In this document: piece after piece, positions 10,247-21,637 of the stretch
How positions within the stretch are numbered: position 1 is the first letter of the stretch
How the letters are laid out: each line of letters starts with the position of its first letter
Origin: Coffea arabica
Taxonomy: Eukaryota > Streptophyta > Magnoliopsida > Gentianales > Rubiaceae
Direction: 5' to 3'
Length of the DNA: 64,000 nucleotides
Assembly (NCBI RefSeq): GCF_036785885.1
Contig: NC_092326.1
Coordinates: 1-64,000 of the forward strand
Program-made: the position numbers and the translations under genes
The notes under the pieces: model-generated
Told to the model about the DNA's origin: nothing
What the model saw: only the letters and a program-made list of their open reading frames with translations
Databases searched by the model: none

Positions 10247-12813
10247 GGGGGAGTATTTATATATAAAGGGGAAATTATTGGATCGGGAATATAAGTAAAA
10301 AAAAAAAAGGAAACATGCAAAAAAATGATAAAAGACCTTAGGATATGCATGAGATGAAGTGTTTTTATCACACAATCATAATCTAACGCTCGAAGGGCTC
10401 ATAAGGGTCTAGCATTGGACTAGCCCTTATTTATACTTTCTCACTAGCGTTGGACTAGTGAGAAATCGGACAAGGGAACCACAACTAGCATTGGACTAGT
10501 GTGGTATCGAGAAATAGATCACAACTAACGTTGGATTAGTGTGATAACACGTTACATTAATTATAACTAAATTAATCATGTAAAACTTAATAAAAACATA
10601 TAACCACATAATATCATATAGACCCATAACACATAATCAGGATATCTAGATGCAAGATCCTAAGAAAGCGGTAACACATAGCACGTAAGCATGTAAATCA
10701 CACCAAACAACTAAAGCAAACAAGTCCTAACTATTACATTAGGGGAGCCCTACTACAATCTAAAAGGGGAAATAAAATAAATAATTAAAATAAATAACTA
10801 ACTATTACAATTGTGGCATTTAATTGCCTTCCCAAATAATTACAAATTAAATTTAAATAAATATACAAAAATTAAAACAAATAAATAAATAAATAAAATG
10901 AACACATTCAAAAGGCATGCAATTAAGCACAAAAAGTCACATAGGGGCACATAAGGTCAAATAAATTAGAAAATAAGGGGTAGAGTGTACCTCTCTTGAG
11001 TTGATGTTCTAATGGGACGAGTTACTAATTTACCCTCCAAAATAAAAAAAATGGGTTAAGGTATCATTTTAATTAACAATTAATTACGTGAAACGAAAAT
11101 TAAACACACAAATGAAAATTAAAAATGAAATGAAAATTAAACACAAATGAAATCACTTAACGTATTTTATAAAAGAAATCATCTATATGCAAGAAATTAG
11201 AGCGGAAAAGAACCTAATTAAAATAATTAAGAAGTTCTAAGATGAGGTACTAAAATTAGTGACTCAAAATAGAATCTACCAAAATCAAATGCTAGACTTT
11301 ACAAAAGAGGAGTTGAAACCTATTCATTATATTTAAACAACAAATTATCCAAAATTCTACTAAAAAATCAAATCGAAAATCATAAACCTATTAACAAATA
11401 TTAAACCTTTAAAACATCACACAAATTCACTAAAATCAATCCAAAGTCTACATTAAGTCATGTTAAAGAAAGAAGTAACATGTTAGAGGGACCAAATCGA
11501 TTAGTTTTTCCAATTTTATAGGTCATAGTAGTGTTAGACATCAATTAAGGGGTTAAAGTATAATTTCTTGAACATTTTTCATGCAAAAATGCATGCAAAG
11601 CTACGAATGAACAAGCTTCTGCAACAACAAAAAAAACTTTCAGCATGCTAAAGTGATTCCTCTGTGATTTTATCCGCAAATTTTCCGCAGCTCTCGGATA
11701 AGATAAAATTTAGTTTGAAAGTGCTTTCTTTTCTTTTTCGTAGGCGATAACAGTGGAATGAAATGAAGATGATTTATACTCCTCGCAATAGGTAGCAGCT
11801 CCAATGGCTCCTTCGTCCCTTTAAGAACAGCACTCGACCCAAATTTTCTCTTCTTCTACCTTGCTCTCTTGTTCACTCTCACGGTGTCACTCCCGTTTCT
11901 TTCTTAACCTTCTCTGTTTTTCTCTCTAGCTCGGCTCTCCCTCACTCTGTATCTTCCTCTCAGCCGTCACACTCCCTTTTTCCCCCCTCCAAAATTTTTT
12001 TTTCAGCCGTCACTCTATCTCACCTTCAGCCGTCACCAGATTCTCCTCCCTTAAACCCTCTCATTTCGTAGCTTTATATAGGCGTTCAAAACCTAACATC
12101 TACGGTGCAGACTTGCTGCATTTTCCCTTGATGATTTCTAAGCCATTAGATGGCCCTTGTTTCTCATGAAATTGAAGCTCATAGATGAAGATCAGATGGC
12201 CTGTACTAACACAATCTAACGGAGCCAAAAATGAGAGAAATTGGTGGTGAAAACTGGAAAAAAATGGCAGAAGCCATCTTGCTTGGTTAGCTGCTCGTAC
12301 GAAGCTAAGTGGGAAGCAGCGCGCGTGCCATACTTCCTTTGCTCCAGCCCCTTTTTTTTTTATAACTTAATTACCAACAAAAATAAGGAAATGATTTTCT
12401 TAACAACAAATTGAAATAAAACAAAAGCAACAAAAGTCAAATAAATGCTAAAAATAAATTTTGAATTTGATTGATGGTTTTTCCTTTTATTTTTAACTAA
12501 AATTTCAAATAATTTAAGATAAACAAATAACAAATTTTCATAAATTAAAGCATATTTTGTGGACAATTTTCTTTTTTTTTGACAAAAATTTTAATATTAA
12601 AAATGTCTAAAAATAAAAATTAAGCGATTAATTAAGTAAGAAATGAATAATAAATACATTTAATCGATAAAAATAAAATAAAAAAATTGTATCCAAAATG
12701 CTAAAGAAATGTCTAAAATAAAATCATGAGATTAATAAGTAAAACTAGCTGATTATTAATAACAAAAACTAAAATAATAATAAATAAATCTAAATTAAAA
12801 TTTGGTTTCTACA
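9281..12813. mobile_element. Probable solo LTR of a large LTR retrotransposon (3,533 bp)
   Basis: The segment starts TGTCGCGCCCC, ends GGTTTCTACA, and is flanked by the 5-bp repeat AGCAT. The TG...CA ends plus 5-bp duplication are the marks of an LTR. Neither end recurs inside, and no gag-pol reading frame, primer-binding site or internal LTR pair is visible. The simplest reading is one very long LTR left after recombination between two LTRs; a non-coding derivative that lost its repeats is the alternative. Inside are local imperfect repeats built on CTAGCATTGGACTAG-like units (10410-10550), a CT-rich block with repeated CAGCCGTCAC (11960-12050), and a TATA-like CTTTATATAGG near 12073 that could be the LTR promoter if the plus strand is sense. 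Confidence 0.7.
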
Positions 12814-12818
12814 AGCAT
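12814..12818. repeat. Target-site duplication AGCAT, right
   Basis: Matches 9276-9280 exactly. Confidence 0.75.
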
Positions 12819-13049
12819 AATTGCTATTGAATGATAATGTTAATCATGTATGAGTAGTCAATTGATCCATATTTTGGTTTGTTTTGGGTAGGTTAACTAT
12901 ATCAAAAAAAGATTGGATAAAACCTATTAACTATTAGGTAAGACATATAAAGCAAGAAAACTTTAAAATGCGTTTATTGGAAAAAAGAGATTTTTTATTG
13001 CTAATGCCTTCCTCGAAAAAATGATCTCATTCTTCGACAAATCAAACCA

Positions 13050-13200
13050 AGGAAAAAGTTGGTATCTCACTTTTGAAAAAAAAAATTCAGAGAAGGTGAA
13101 TTCCAGAAAATTCAATGGGGTGGACAAAAAAGTTTGGTATCTCTCCTTTGAAAAAAGAAAATTTCGAGAGGGTGAATTCTAGAAAAATCAAGGGGATGAA
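13050..13200. repeat. Local tandem duplication, about 75 bp unit
   Basis: GTTGGTATCTCACTTTTGAA near 13058 and GTTTGGTATCTCTCCTTTGA near 13132 each begin a block that continues through a shared GGTGAATTC(C/T)AGAAAA. Two diverged copies are present. The minus-strand frame over them (13087-13344) is unrecognised. Confidence 0.6.
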
Positions 13201-13438
13201 ATTTTTTTTTCTGATTCTAATGAAAGAGGATTTATTCAAACAAAATACTAAGTGAGGAGTCTGGTTCTCTTTCATCTTCGAGCAAGGATAGACAATGTAT
13301 AGCGAAAGCCAAATTGATTCTTTTCTTGTATAGAAAGATAACAAATATTATCCAGCATTTGGCTAAACATTACCTTGCAAAAAATTGATATGATCACTAT
13401 TATCTTACGACTATTCACCTTTCAGGCATCCTCCCTAA

Positions 13439-13470
13439 TTAGCTTTATAACCTGTGCTATGCACTAGAAT
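13439..13470 (-). mobile_element. Possible Helitron 3' end
   Basis: Read on minus, a GTGCATAGCAC hairpin is followed after about ten bases by CTAA, the CTRR form of a Helitron terminus. No matching 5' end was found. A diverged relative of this terminus lies at 57300. Confidence 0.35.
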
Positions 13471-16400
13471 TATAAATTTTTAAAAAAATAAAAATTTTAA
13501 AATAAAAATATAATAGTTAAAAAATTATCTAATCCTTACAATGAAAATGCAAAAATTTAGAGCATATGAAATTTTTGTAAAAACATATAAATATTATTTC
13601 TTATCTAAATTTGTGATTATGCTTGAAAGATATAAGCGTATTTTTTCTAACATTTAAGTTTTAACATTATTTTCAACAATTGTAACTATGATTCTATTCA
13701 GGAGCCTTGTACATATACCTAAAAATATGTATACTTGCTTCATTCTTTTATTTAAACATATGGACGCACTTGATCAAATTTGTTGAAATCACAATAAAAA
13801 GCAAAATCTATTGTAATTTATTAAAATTTTCTATAAAAGGTAGCTAATGTAAATTTGTTTAGATAATTTTTTAATTTAGAAAATAAGAAGTCAAGAATAA
13901 GATGAATATTTGAAATATGAAATTAGATTATTTTATTATAATAATTTGACAATCTACATAATTTCAAACTCTTCTACTATCTCGTTATGTTTATAAATAT
14001 TTTTTAATTTTTTAAAGTAGGGATTAAGGCAAAGTAAGAGTTTAAGAACTAGGGAAGGAAAAGGGAATTTGAATGCAAGAACAATAAATCCTACAACCTC
14101 TATCTTAGCCACTAGACTGCGTTTGTAACCATGCTTATGTAAATATTTAACAGTCTCATAATAGGAGATGTACTTGCTTGCCCCATAATCTGATAGTATC
14201 TTTTGCAAATTATGCTTAATTTCAATATATGTTACATAATATTTTCTTTTTTCATAACTTGAACTCGTAGAGAGATTATCATTCTTCATCTTTTTCAGCC
14301 AAAGCTAAAGCTGCCCATCATTATAGCACAAAAAAATAACATTACAAATTTGCCAAAAGAAAAAGAAACATCATATTTTAAATTTTCAGTATATGATACT
14401 TTTAAGTGATTATGATACAACTAAATTATGAAAGATAATTAACACCTCAAAATTCATATTTGAAATACTAATGATTGTACTTTTATCTTATGATGTTATG
14501 GTTTCTTTGAAACACGTATAGACTTTGAGAAAAGAAATAAAAGAAATGTGGAAGTTTTTCTTAAACTTACAAAATATAAAAAAAAAAAAAAAAAGCCATT
14601 GATAGCAATCTACATGGAAGCCCATCTAAACATAGTGGTAAAATCACTCTATCTAACCTCCAAAAGGTATGCAAATACCTATTAACCTCGTAAAAGGCTA
14701 ACATAAAAAAAAAACATGAAAAAGAATATTAAGGTTTTTTTTGGGTCTTTTTGAATATGTGAATAAAAATCACATTGAAACATATAATTATTAAATATTA
14801 TGCATATTGACCGTAAACTTGAGTTCATTATAAAACTTGTAAATATAAATTAAAATTTTTATATATAATTGTTAAAATTTTTGAAGCATTCAAAAAAAGT
14901 ATATATGTATAACACATAACATACTTTTAGTATTATAAAACTCATAGAATTTCTAGACTGATAAATATGTAGATTAGGGAGGCTTATTGATAAGTTAGTT
15001 TAACTATGGTTTTACTATCCGTAGGAAACGTTAAAGTGAATTTTACTTAGTAACAAATAATAGGCTTTTTGATAAGTTAGTTTAACCAAACTTTTTGCTA
15101 TGGAAGCTATGGAATTTAAAATTTTGAACTAAACTAATAGATAAGCATTAAATAACATTAATCTAACTTGTTAAAGAATAAATAATCCAAAAAAATCAAA
15201 AAAATATAACTTAACATATTGTCAATGTAACACTATTATAAAGTAATTTTGGTGAGTAAAATATAAAAATAAAAATTCAATACAAAAGTACAAAAACACC
15301 AAATTTAGTTATTTTTCATATGAATTTTGAATTGAATAATTTCAAATTTTCAAGGGAGAAGTTGAATCCATATTCAACCCCCAAATTGACGAGTTAAAAT
15401 TTGATATTTGAAAGGCATGCATCTCAAGTTTGTTTTGTTGTGCATTTTAAATCGGTTAAAACTACATGAATGACGTAGCTAATTATGTTCATATATTAAG
15501 TTAAGGTAATGGGACTCACTAATTCAATTTGAAACCTATCTACACCTGTCTGTATTTTTTTTTTTCGAAGGAATATCTGTCTGTCTTAAGCCTGCATTAA
15601 TTCGACTCGCCCGGAGAGTTGTCCCGTATCTTTTCCTAAGCTTTTACTATTAAAAAGGGGCTTAGAATCATGATGAGTCAACTTACACCATGGTCATATT
15701 TGAACATAGGTGAATGGTTAGACTAAGGAGGTAAATGGGTAGGGTTTTGGGTTGGGTAATCACTAAATTGAGAATCAAATTTACTAATTTCTTTTTTTTT
15801 TTTTTTGTAATTTAGATTCATACTCTAATGGTTTGAAAAGAAAACCCAGTCTCAAACCCATTTCCAATGAGCGTCCATTTAAAACTGCAAATTTTAAAGG
15901 AAAATCATTTAAAACGTGTCTCACATTTCATCTAATGATTTTTTTGTCATTTACTTTTTAAAATGGCATTTTACGTTCCTTATAAAATTAAGTCACTAAA
16001 ATTTGGTTCCAATATATATTTTTAACCATTTCTTACCTAAATACATTACATGACCCATGATCATTTTTTGAGGGGGCAAAAGTTAGATCCCATTTATAGT
16101 CAATCACATGATCCAATCCATATTTATTTTTGTCTCTAAAAAGTAGGATTTGACCTAAACCTTATTCATTTTTTTCTTAAAAAGTGGGATCTGATGTAAT
16201 TCATATTTATTTTTACCATTAAAAAAGTGGAATCTCACGTTTTTGTACATAAAAAATAACTGCATTTGAATTATGTGGTAATTTCATATTAAAAAGCGGT
16301 TAGAAACTTAGGTTGAGACTAAAATTTACTATCTTGAATTTGTAAAGGGTACAAAATTAATATTTTAAAAGTGAAGTACTACAAAAATTGTTTGGTAAAA

Positions 16401-16823
16401 TATGAGAGACATTTTGAACAATTTTCTCAATTTTAATTATTTGTAAGTCACTAATTTTCTAAATATGTTTTTAAATACTAATATAATTGATAATTTACAA
16501 ATTTCAAATACCGCCTAAATAATCTAAATAAGTAGATGGAATTAAGAGGATTTCAAATCCTTCACCCAATCTCTCAATCCAAACATTGCACTAAAGTATT
16601 TCAATATTTGGTAAATATTTGTCAGCCCCTACCGGTAAAAAGAAAAAGATAACCAATATATTCACACCTGAAATTTGTGGAACAAGTTCCCGTTTCTCAT
16701 CCAGGCGTCTTCATGCACATAAATTTTTGTGCCCATTAATTTACGCGGATTGTACAAACTCTTTGAACAGCAGAAAGTTTCAGCATAGCATTATTGGCAT
16801 GGGTACTCAAATATTAATGGATT
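13471..16823. other. AT-rich transposon-derived DNA without a recognisable gene
   Basis: The minus-strand frame at 13954-14289 (111 codons) has no family resemblance I can name and lies in AT-rich repeat DNA. Part of this stretch (15207-15404) is repeated at 58412-58607. Otherwise only A/T runs are seen. Confidence 0.4.
15207..15404 (+). repeat. Dispersed repeat, copy 1
   Basis: Closely matches 58412-58607 in the same orientation, sharing CTTAACATATTGTCAATGT, ACCAAATTTAGTTATTTTTC and GAATCCATATTCAAC in order. The second copy sits in a probable Helitron, so this is likely part of a related element. Confidence 0.75.
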
Positions 16824-16987
16824 TGTTTGGATTGCAGTTTATTTGTCAAAATATATTTGCTTGTATCATCATTATAATTTTCAACACACTTTTTTATCTT
16901 CTCAATTATCTTTTTATCTCATATACATCACATCACAAAAAGTGCTACAATAAAAATATCTCTAATAGTTCACAATCCAAACAAACC
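16824..16987. mobile_element. MITE, TTTGGATTG family, complete copy
   Basis: Starts TGTTTGGATTGCAG and ends CACAATCCAAACA, so the ends are inverted repeats. The interior carries CTCATATACATCACATCACA and TCTTTTTATCTC, the complement of the family core seen at 23467-23628. Confidence 0.75.
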
Positions 16988-17831
16988 AATTAATGATTCG
17001 TACTTTTTGTTCTTTATTTTTTGGGATTTAAATGGATTTGAAACAGGCAAAGAAATAACTAGACAAAAACCTCTGAGACGTGACCGGTCATAAGCTACGA
17101 CGAAAATGATACACTGTATTCGTTCCATTTTAATAGGTTTGTTTTTTTTTTTCTTTTTTTACACTTTGTATTGAAACAATAAATCTAACTCACTATCTTT
17201 ATAAAACACCTTTACATTAAATGAAATATGACTAATTAGCTTTACGTTAAATAAGTTAGATTATATTCGGTAACAGTTTACATTAAATAAGCACATTTTT
17301 AAAAAAATTATAAGGTAATTACATTATTCAGTTGAAAACTGAACTATAATTTGGAACCAATAAAAAAACAAAAATAAACCTATCACAAAACTGTGCGAAG
17401 AAAGTAACAAGATGCCACAAAAACGACCTATATGTGTTTTGTTTGATTGAAGAAATGGATAGAGTGGGAGGACCAATACGTGAAAAATGGTGTTTTTAAC
17501 TTGCTGGATTCAATAAACGCCAATTCGTTCATTGAATTCATTCTTATCCAAGTTAAGTGCATCCACGACTCGCAAGTCAACTGATTTGCTCTCTTTTTCA
17601 ATGGGAATCTTCACTACATAATCTCGAAAGCTTATCAACTGAAAACTACACTTTCCTACCAATAACATTTTCACAATGGTTCATCCTGCTTCCCATTTTC
17701 TTGTGGATGGAATTGAACCCGCACCTTTCTCGTTGTTTTCGTTTCAGCTAAAACTTTTCGTCGAGTAGAAACTAGTTGGACCACCTCATCACCCTAGTGA
17801 TAAATAAATAGCTAAAATACATCACGATTTT

Positions 17832-17838
<7 letters not shown>

Positions 17839-17880
<42 letters not shown>

Positions 17881-17881
17881 A
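17839..17881. repeat. (AT)n(GT)n microsatellite
   Basis: A run of AT repeats passes directly into GT repeats. Confidence 0.9.
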
Positions 17882-18022
17882 GATGTAGAAAACCAAAATA
17901 CGTACATTCTAGTTGGAAATTTCATTTAAATTCGATCAATTTCATTTCCTACAAAAAAGCAAGAAAATCCAAATTCCAAACACTCTCTTGGTAATATACA
18001 TGTCGTGATCTTGAATGGAAGG

Positions 18023-18229
18023 TTTTTTTTTTTTTTTTTTTTTGTCGACACAGGGGTGTTCTGGTCAATTCTTACGGGCCCCGATTAATCCCCTGCGGCC
18101 CGGGCCCGATGCCCCAACCCGATCCAAGCACGATAAGTGCGCGGAGGAATCTAACAAAGCAGAGACTCAATTTTAAGACCAAATGATCACCAGTGGGAGG
18201 TGCTACTGTTGGACCATTCACGCGGGAGC
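18023..18229 (-). mobile_element. SINE-like retroposon with target duplication
   Basis: Minus-strand element ending in a tail of about 21 A residues (T run at 18023-18043). It is flanked by identical GAATGGAAGG at 18013-18022 and 18230-18239. Just before the tail it reads ACACCCCTGTGTCGACA. No clear tRNA A box is visible at the 5' end, so it may be shortened. The insertion itself is well supported by the tail and direct repeats. Confidence 0.72.
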
Positions 18230-19055
18230 GAATGGAAGGTGGACATGACAATAATGATTTTTGTCCCTCTTTGAGTCATCCGAATTACTTTTGTCAGACT
18301 TTTTTCTTAATGATGAAGATTCAAATTCATTTTGTTCACATCGGCCATTTTAATTATTGAATGAATGATTATCTTAAATGATGTCGAACAAATTTCAGCC
18401 TAAGATTCTTGATCATTAATGAAGAGTAATCTAATTATGCCTATGCTTAGTATCCTGTTAATGCCCCTTTAGACGAAGTTACACCTAATTATCAACTTCA
18501 GTCCTTTGATTTGCAATTGCAATCCTTGGCTTGGTGATACTTTGCTTTTTCTTTTTCCGCGGCTAGTTGGGAGGGTGATATCCCAAACAAATGAAGTAAT
18601 AAAGGTTTGGTTTCGAGGCAGCAACAATAGTTATTAAATCCAACCCGACAAAGAATTCAGTAGAGGGATCGAATTACTGGATCATTGGTTCAATCGGTAG
18701 GTCACTAGTTGAGCCAGTGGATACTAAGTATTGGGTTTACTCAAATTGGGCCCAATACTCAGAAAAAAACAAAAAATTTTAGTTGAGTTCGTGACTCTAA
18801 TTGAGCTAAATTCATAGTTAAAGAGTGACATTTTATGTGAATTGAGTTTGAACACGTCGTAACTTAGTTTACGTAACCCAATTGACATGCCTGTCATAGA
18901 GTCGGAGAAATTCGGTTTTTGATCTTATCATAAAGGGGGGAAAAAAGGAAAGGATTTTTTAACCGTTTCCTGCTATCTCGAATGCTAAAAGAAAATAAAA
19001 AAAAAAGTTGTCTTTTCTAAACAAAAATTTTGCCTTAATCCAAGTACCTGTCTCT

Positions 19056-19063
<8 letters not shown>

Positions 19064-19086
<23 letters not shown>
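19064..19086. repeat. Poly-G tract
   Basis: About 20 consecutive G after a T run. Such tracts can form quadruplexes and are prone to assembly and length error. Confidence 0.85.
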
Positions 19087-19087
<1 letters not shown>

Positions 19088-19521
19088 CAAAACCAATAAA
19101 TACCTGCCACGACCCTAATTTCCTCAAATTATCATCTTCCCTATAACTCACCACTGAATTGCTATCGGATATAGCCATTTTGGTACCTAACAAACCAAAA
19201 GTCTCACGGGTCTGAGTTACTTAACCTAAGCTTCTTCGTCTCTTGACTTATAATACTATCTTGCATTTGCACTTGAGGAAAAAAGAGTAAAAAAGAGCAT
19301 CAAGTCCCAATTGGATGTTATTTATATACAGGGAATATGCATTTTATATCTATCTTTTTTTCCTTTTAAATTTGGATAAGAGTTTATTTGGATGGTTTAT
19401 TTGAGATAATTACTGTAACACTTTTTGTGATATGATGTATGTGAGATAAAAAAATGATTAAAAAGATAAAAAGGTGATTGAGATTTGTGAGATAAATTAT
19501 TTTTTTCAAAACCTTTTTATC

Positions 19522-19868
19522 TAGGGTTGTAAACGAATCGAGCCGCTCTCGAGTTCAAAATATTAAACTTGTTAGCTCGCGAGCCGAGTATATATATATA
19601 TATATAATATTTTTTATTTTAAGTGTATATATATATTTTATTTTCTTATTTTAATAGTAAAATTACATATATATCTTTAATATTTTATTATTTATTAAGA
19701 AAAAATATTATTTTATTTATTTTTAAAAAAATAAAATAATTATTTTTTATTTTTTTCGAACTCGAGCTCGAGTTTTAAATTATCGGCTCGTCGAGTTTGG
19801 TAAAATTTAGTCGAGACTCGGTTTGATTAGTTCAAAACTCAACTCGACTCGACTCGTTTGCAGCTCTA
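19522..19868. mobile_element. hAT-like non-autonomous element A (347 bp)
   Basis: Ends are inverted repeats TAGGGTTGTAAACGAATCGA and, read inward from the right, TAGAGCTGCAAACGAGTCGA. Flanks are TTTTTATC and TTTCTATC, an 8-bp duplication with one change, as hAT transposases make. The interior is rich in GAGCTCGAG-type palindromes and AT. Related pieces occur at 35725 and 40691. Confidence 0.75.
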
Positions 19869-19881
19869 TTTCTATCCAAAC

Positions 19882-20762
19882 TAGGACTGTCAATGGAGCT
19901 GGGCCAGCCCGAGCTCGGCTCGTTTGGCCCGACAGAAAGCCCGATGAGTCCGATCATTTAGTGAGCCGGTCTGAGTTTGAACCTCAAAATTAGACCCGAA
20001 TTAAATGTGAGCCGAGCTTGGGCCTTATTAGGCTCAACCCCGATATAGGCCCGGTCCTTTAATTACCTATATATATAATATTTATATTTTGATATTATGT
20101 ATAATTATATATCCAAATATATTTTTACTAAATACTAAATATATATATAAATTACAAAACACAAAAATACATCTAAAGACTCTTTCATGAACTTTCTTGA
20201 GAGCCAATATTAGTAATGCATAACTAAATCTCTAATTTTTCTTATTGGTTGAGTAAATTTTTGTATTAGCATAGTATTGGTTGATTTTTTTTTTGTTTAC
20301 AAACACAAAAATCATCAAGCATATTTGGATTTAAATCACAAGATTATAAAAAAAAGTTTCAACTTTTAAAGATGTATTGGCTTATGATTGCATGGTTTAT
20401 TACTATTTTTCATGCATTTTAAATGGATTAAATATAAATATTATTGAAAAAATTTTTGGTTTATATACTTTTTAAGAACTGTTATTTGTTCATGTTTAGT
20501 TTTAATATTATAGTCTTGTAAATGTTAAATTAGTTTTACAACTTAATAGTTATAGTAATTATATTAAGAAAATTAAGGAGTAATAAGTGAGCTTGGGTTA
20601 AACCCGATTAAGACTCACAATCCGAATATTATGTGAGTTGAGTATGAGCTTCACATTTATGAATCCGAAACTCATAGCCCGAATTCCGAAAATATTTCAA
20701 ATTAAATGAATTGAGCTTGAACTCGTCAAAGCCCGGCTCATTAGGCCCGATTGACAGGCCTA
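19882..20762. mobile_element. hAT-like non-autonomous element B (881 bp)
   Basis: Starts TAGGACTGTCAATGGAGC, ends GATTGACAGGCCTA, and is flanked by a perfect 8-bp repeat ATCCAAAC (19874-19881 and 20763-20770). It contains no transposase frame. It lies 13 bp from element A in the same MITE arm. Confidence 0.8.
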
Positions 20763-20772
20763 ATCCAAACAC

Positions 20773-21637
20773 AATATGAATTTTATTTTATGCATATGCA
20801 TGTTGACATCTGTCATCGGATGGAGGTCCATGACACAACAAAAGAAGCAAAAGCAAAACTGGCAACGACATAAGCACCGTATTACGAGACGACGGTGTGA
20901 ATAAGCGTTAAGGACGGTGGGTGCCAGAGATATCCATATTGGATGTGCCACCATCCAATGAAAAAACGCCACGTGCTGGCTGTCCGTTCCCATATGGTAT
21001 TCAAAAATGTAAAAGAAAATTAAAAAGAAGAACGCAAGACAAGACTCAAGAAACTGCCTTGCTTTGTTTTAGGGGCCACTTAAAAAAAAGGATTAAATAT
21101 CTCTTTGAATCGTAAATTGGGGATAGGAATGCCATCGTAGGTGTTCGCACAGCTTTAATTTATTAATATAAATAAATATAAAATTTTTATATAATTTAAT
21201 ATTAATAAATTTAGAATATTTGACAATTAAACACAATTTTTATCTCATTTTTATTCAAGCGTGAACTCACTCGCCCTGTTTCAAAACTCCAAAAACTCAA
21301 TACTATGTGAATACGAGTGGAGTGAAAGTGAGAAATTTTTGTGTGAATGATATATAGTATATACCTCTATTCAAAAAAAAAAAAAAAAAAAAAAGAAAAG
21401 ATAGTACTCTACATTATTGTTTGTTTGTTTTGGGTAATGTGTGTAATCATACTCCTTTATAGTCTCTAAGCTGTGGCCAACCAAAAGGGACACTAAACTG
21501 GCACTTACACCTATACCAAACATCACTGCTACTGCTACTGCTACTGCTTGCAGTTGGAAGAGAGTCTTTTTTGTTGGTTGGGGGGAGAAGTGTGAAACTG
21601 AAAGCTGAAAAGGAGCAGCAGTAAGAATTGAATTGAA
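20773..21637. promoter_or_regulatory. Upstream region and 5' leader of the HIPP gene
   Basis: Includes a possible TATA element in ATATATAGTATATACC (about 21349-21364), an A run at 21371-21394 and a CTACTG/CTGCTA triplet-type repeat at 21523-21548 that would lie in the leader. CCACGTGCTGG near 20970 contains a CACGTG box. No separate gene is supported. Confidence 0.4.

Larger units (their letters stand above)
19382..20772. mobile_element. MITE of the TTTGGATTG family, split by two nested insertions
   Basis: The left part (19382-19521) has the family core TGTGATATGATGTATGTGAG and GATAAAAAGGTGATTG. Its right end appears only after two insertions, as CTATCCAAACAC formed by 19869-19881 and 20763-20772. 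Removing the two insertions and their duplicated bases leaves one MITE with inverted ends. Confidence 0.65.

Noticed and set aside
13954-14289. 111-codon minus-strand frame
   Set aside because: No recognisable family and AT-driven composition inside probable transposon DNA; kept only as a note.
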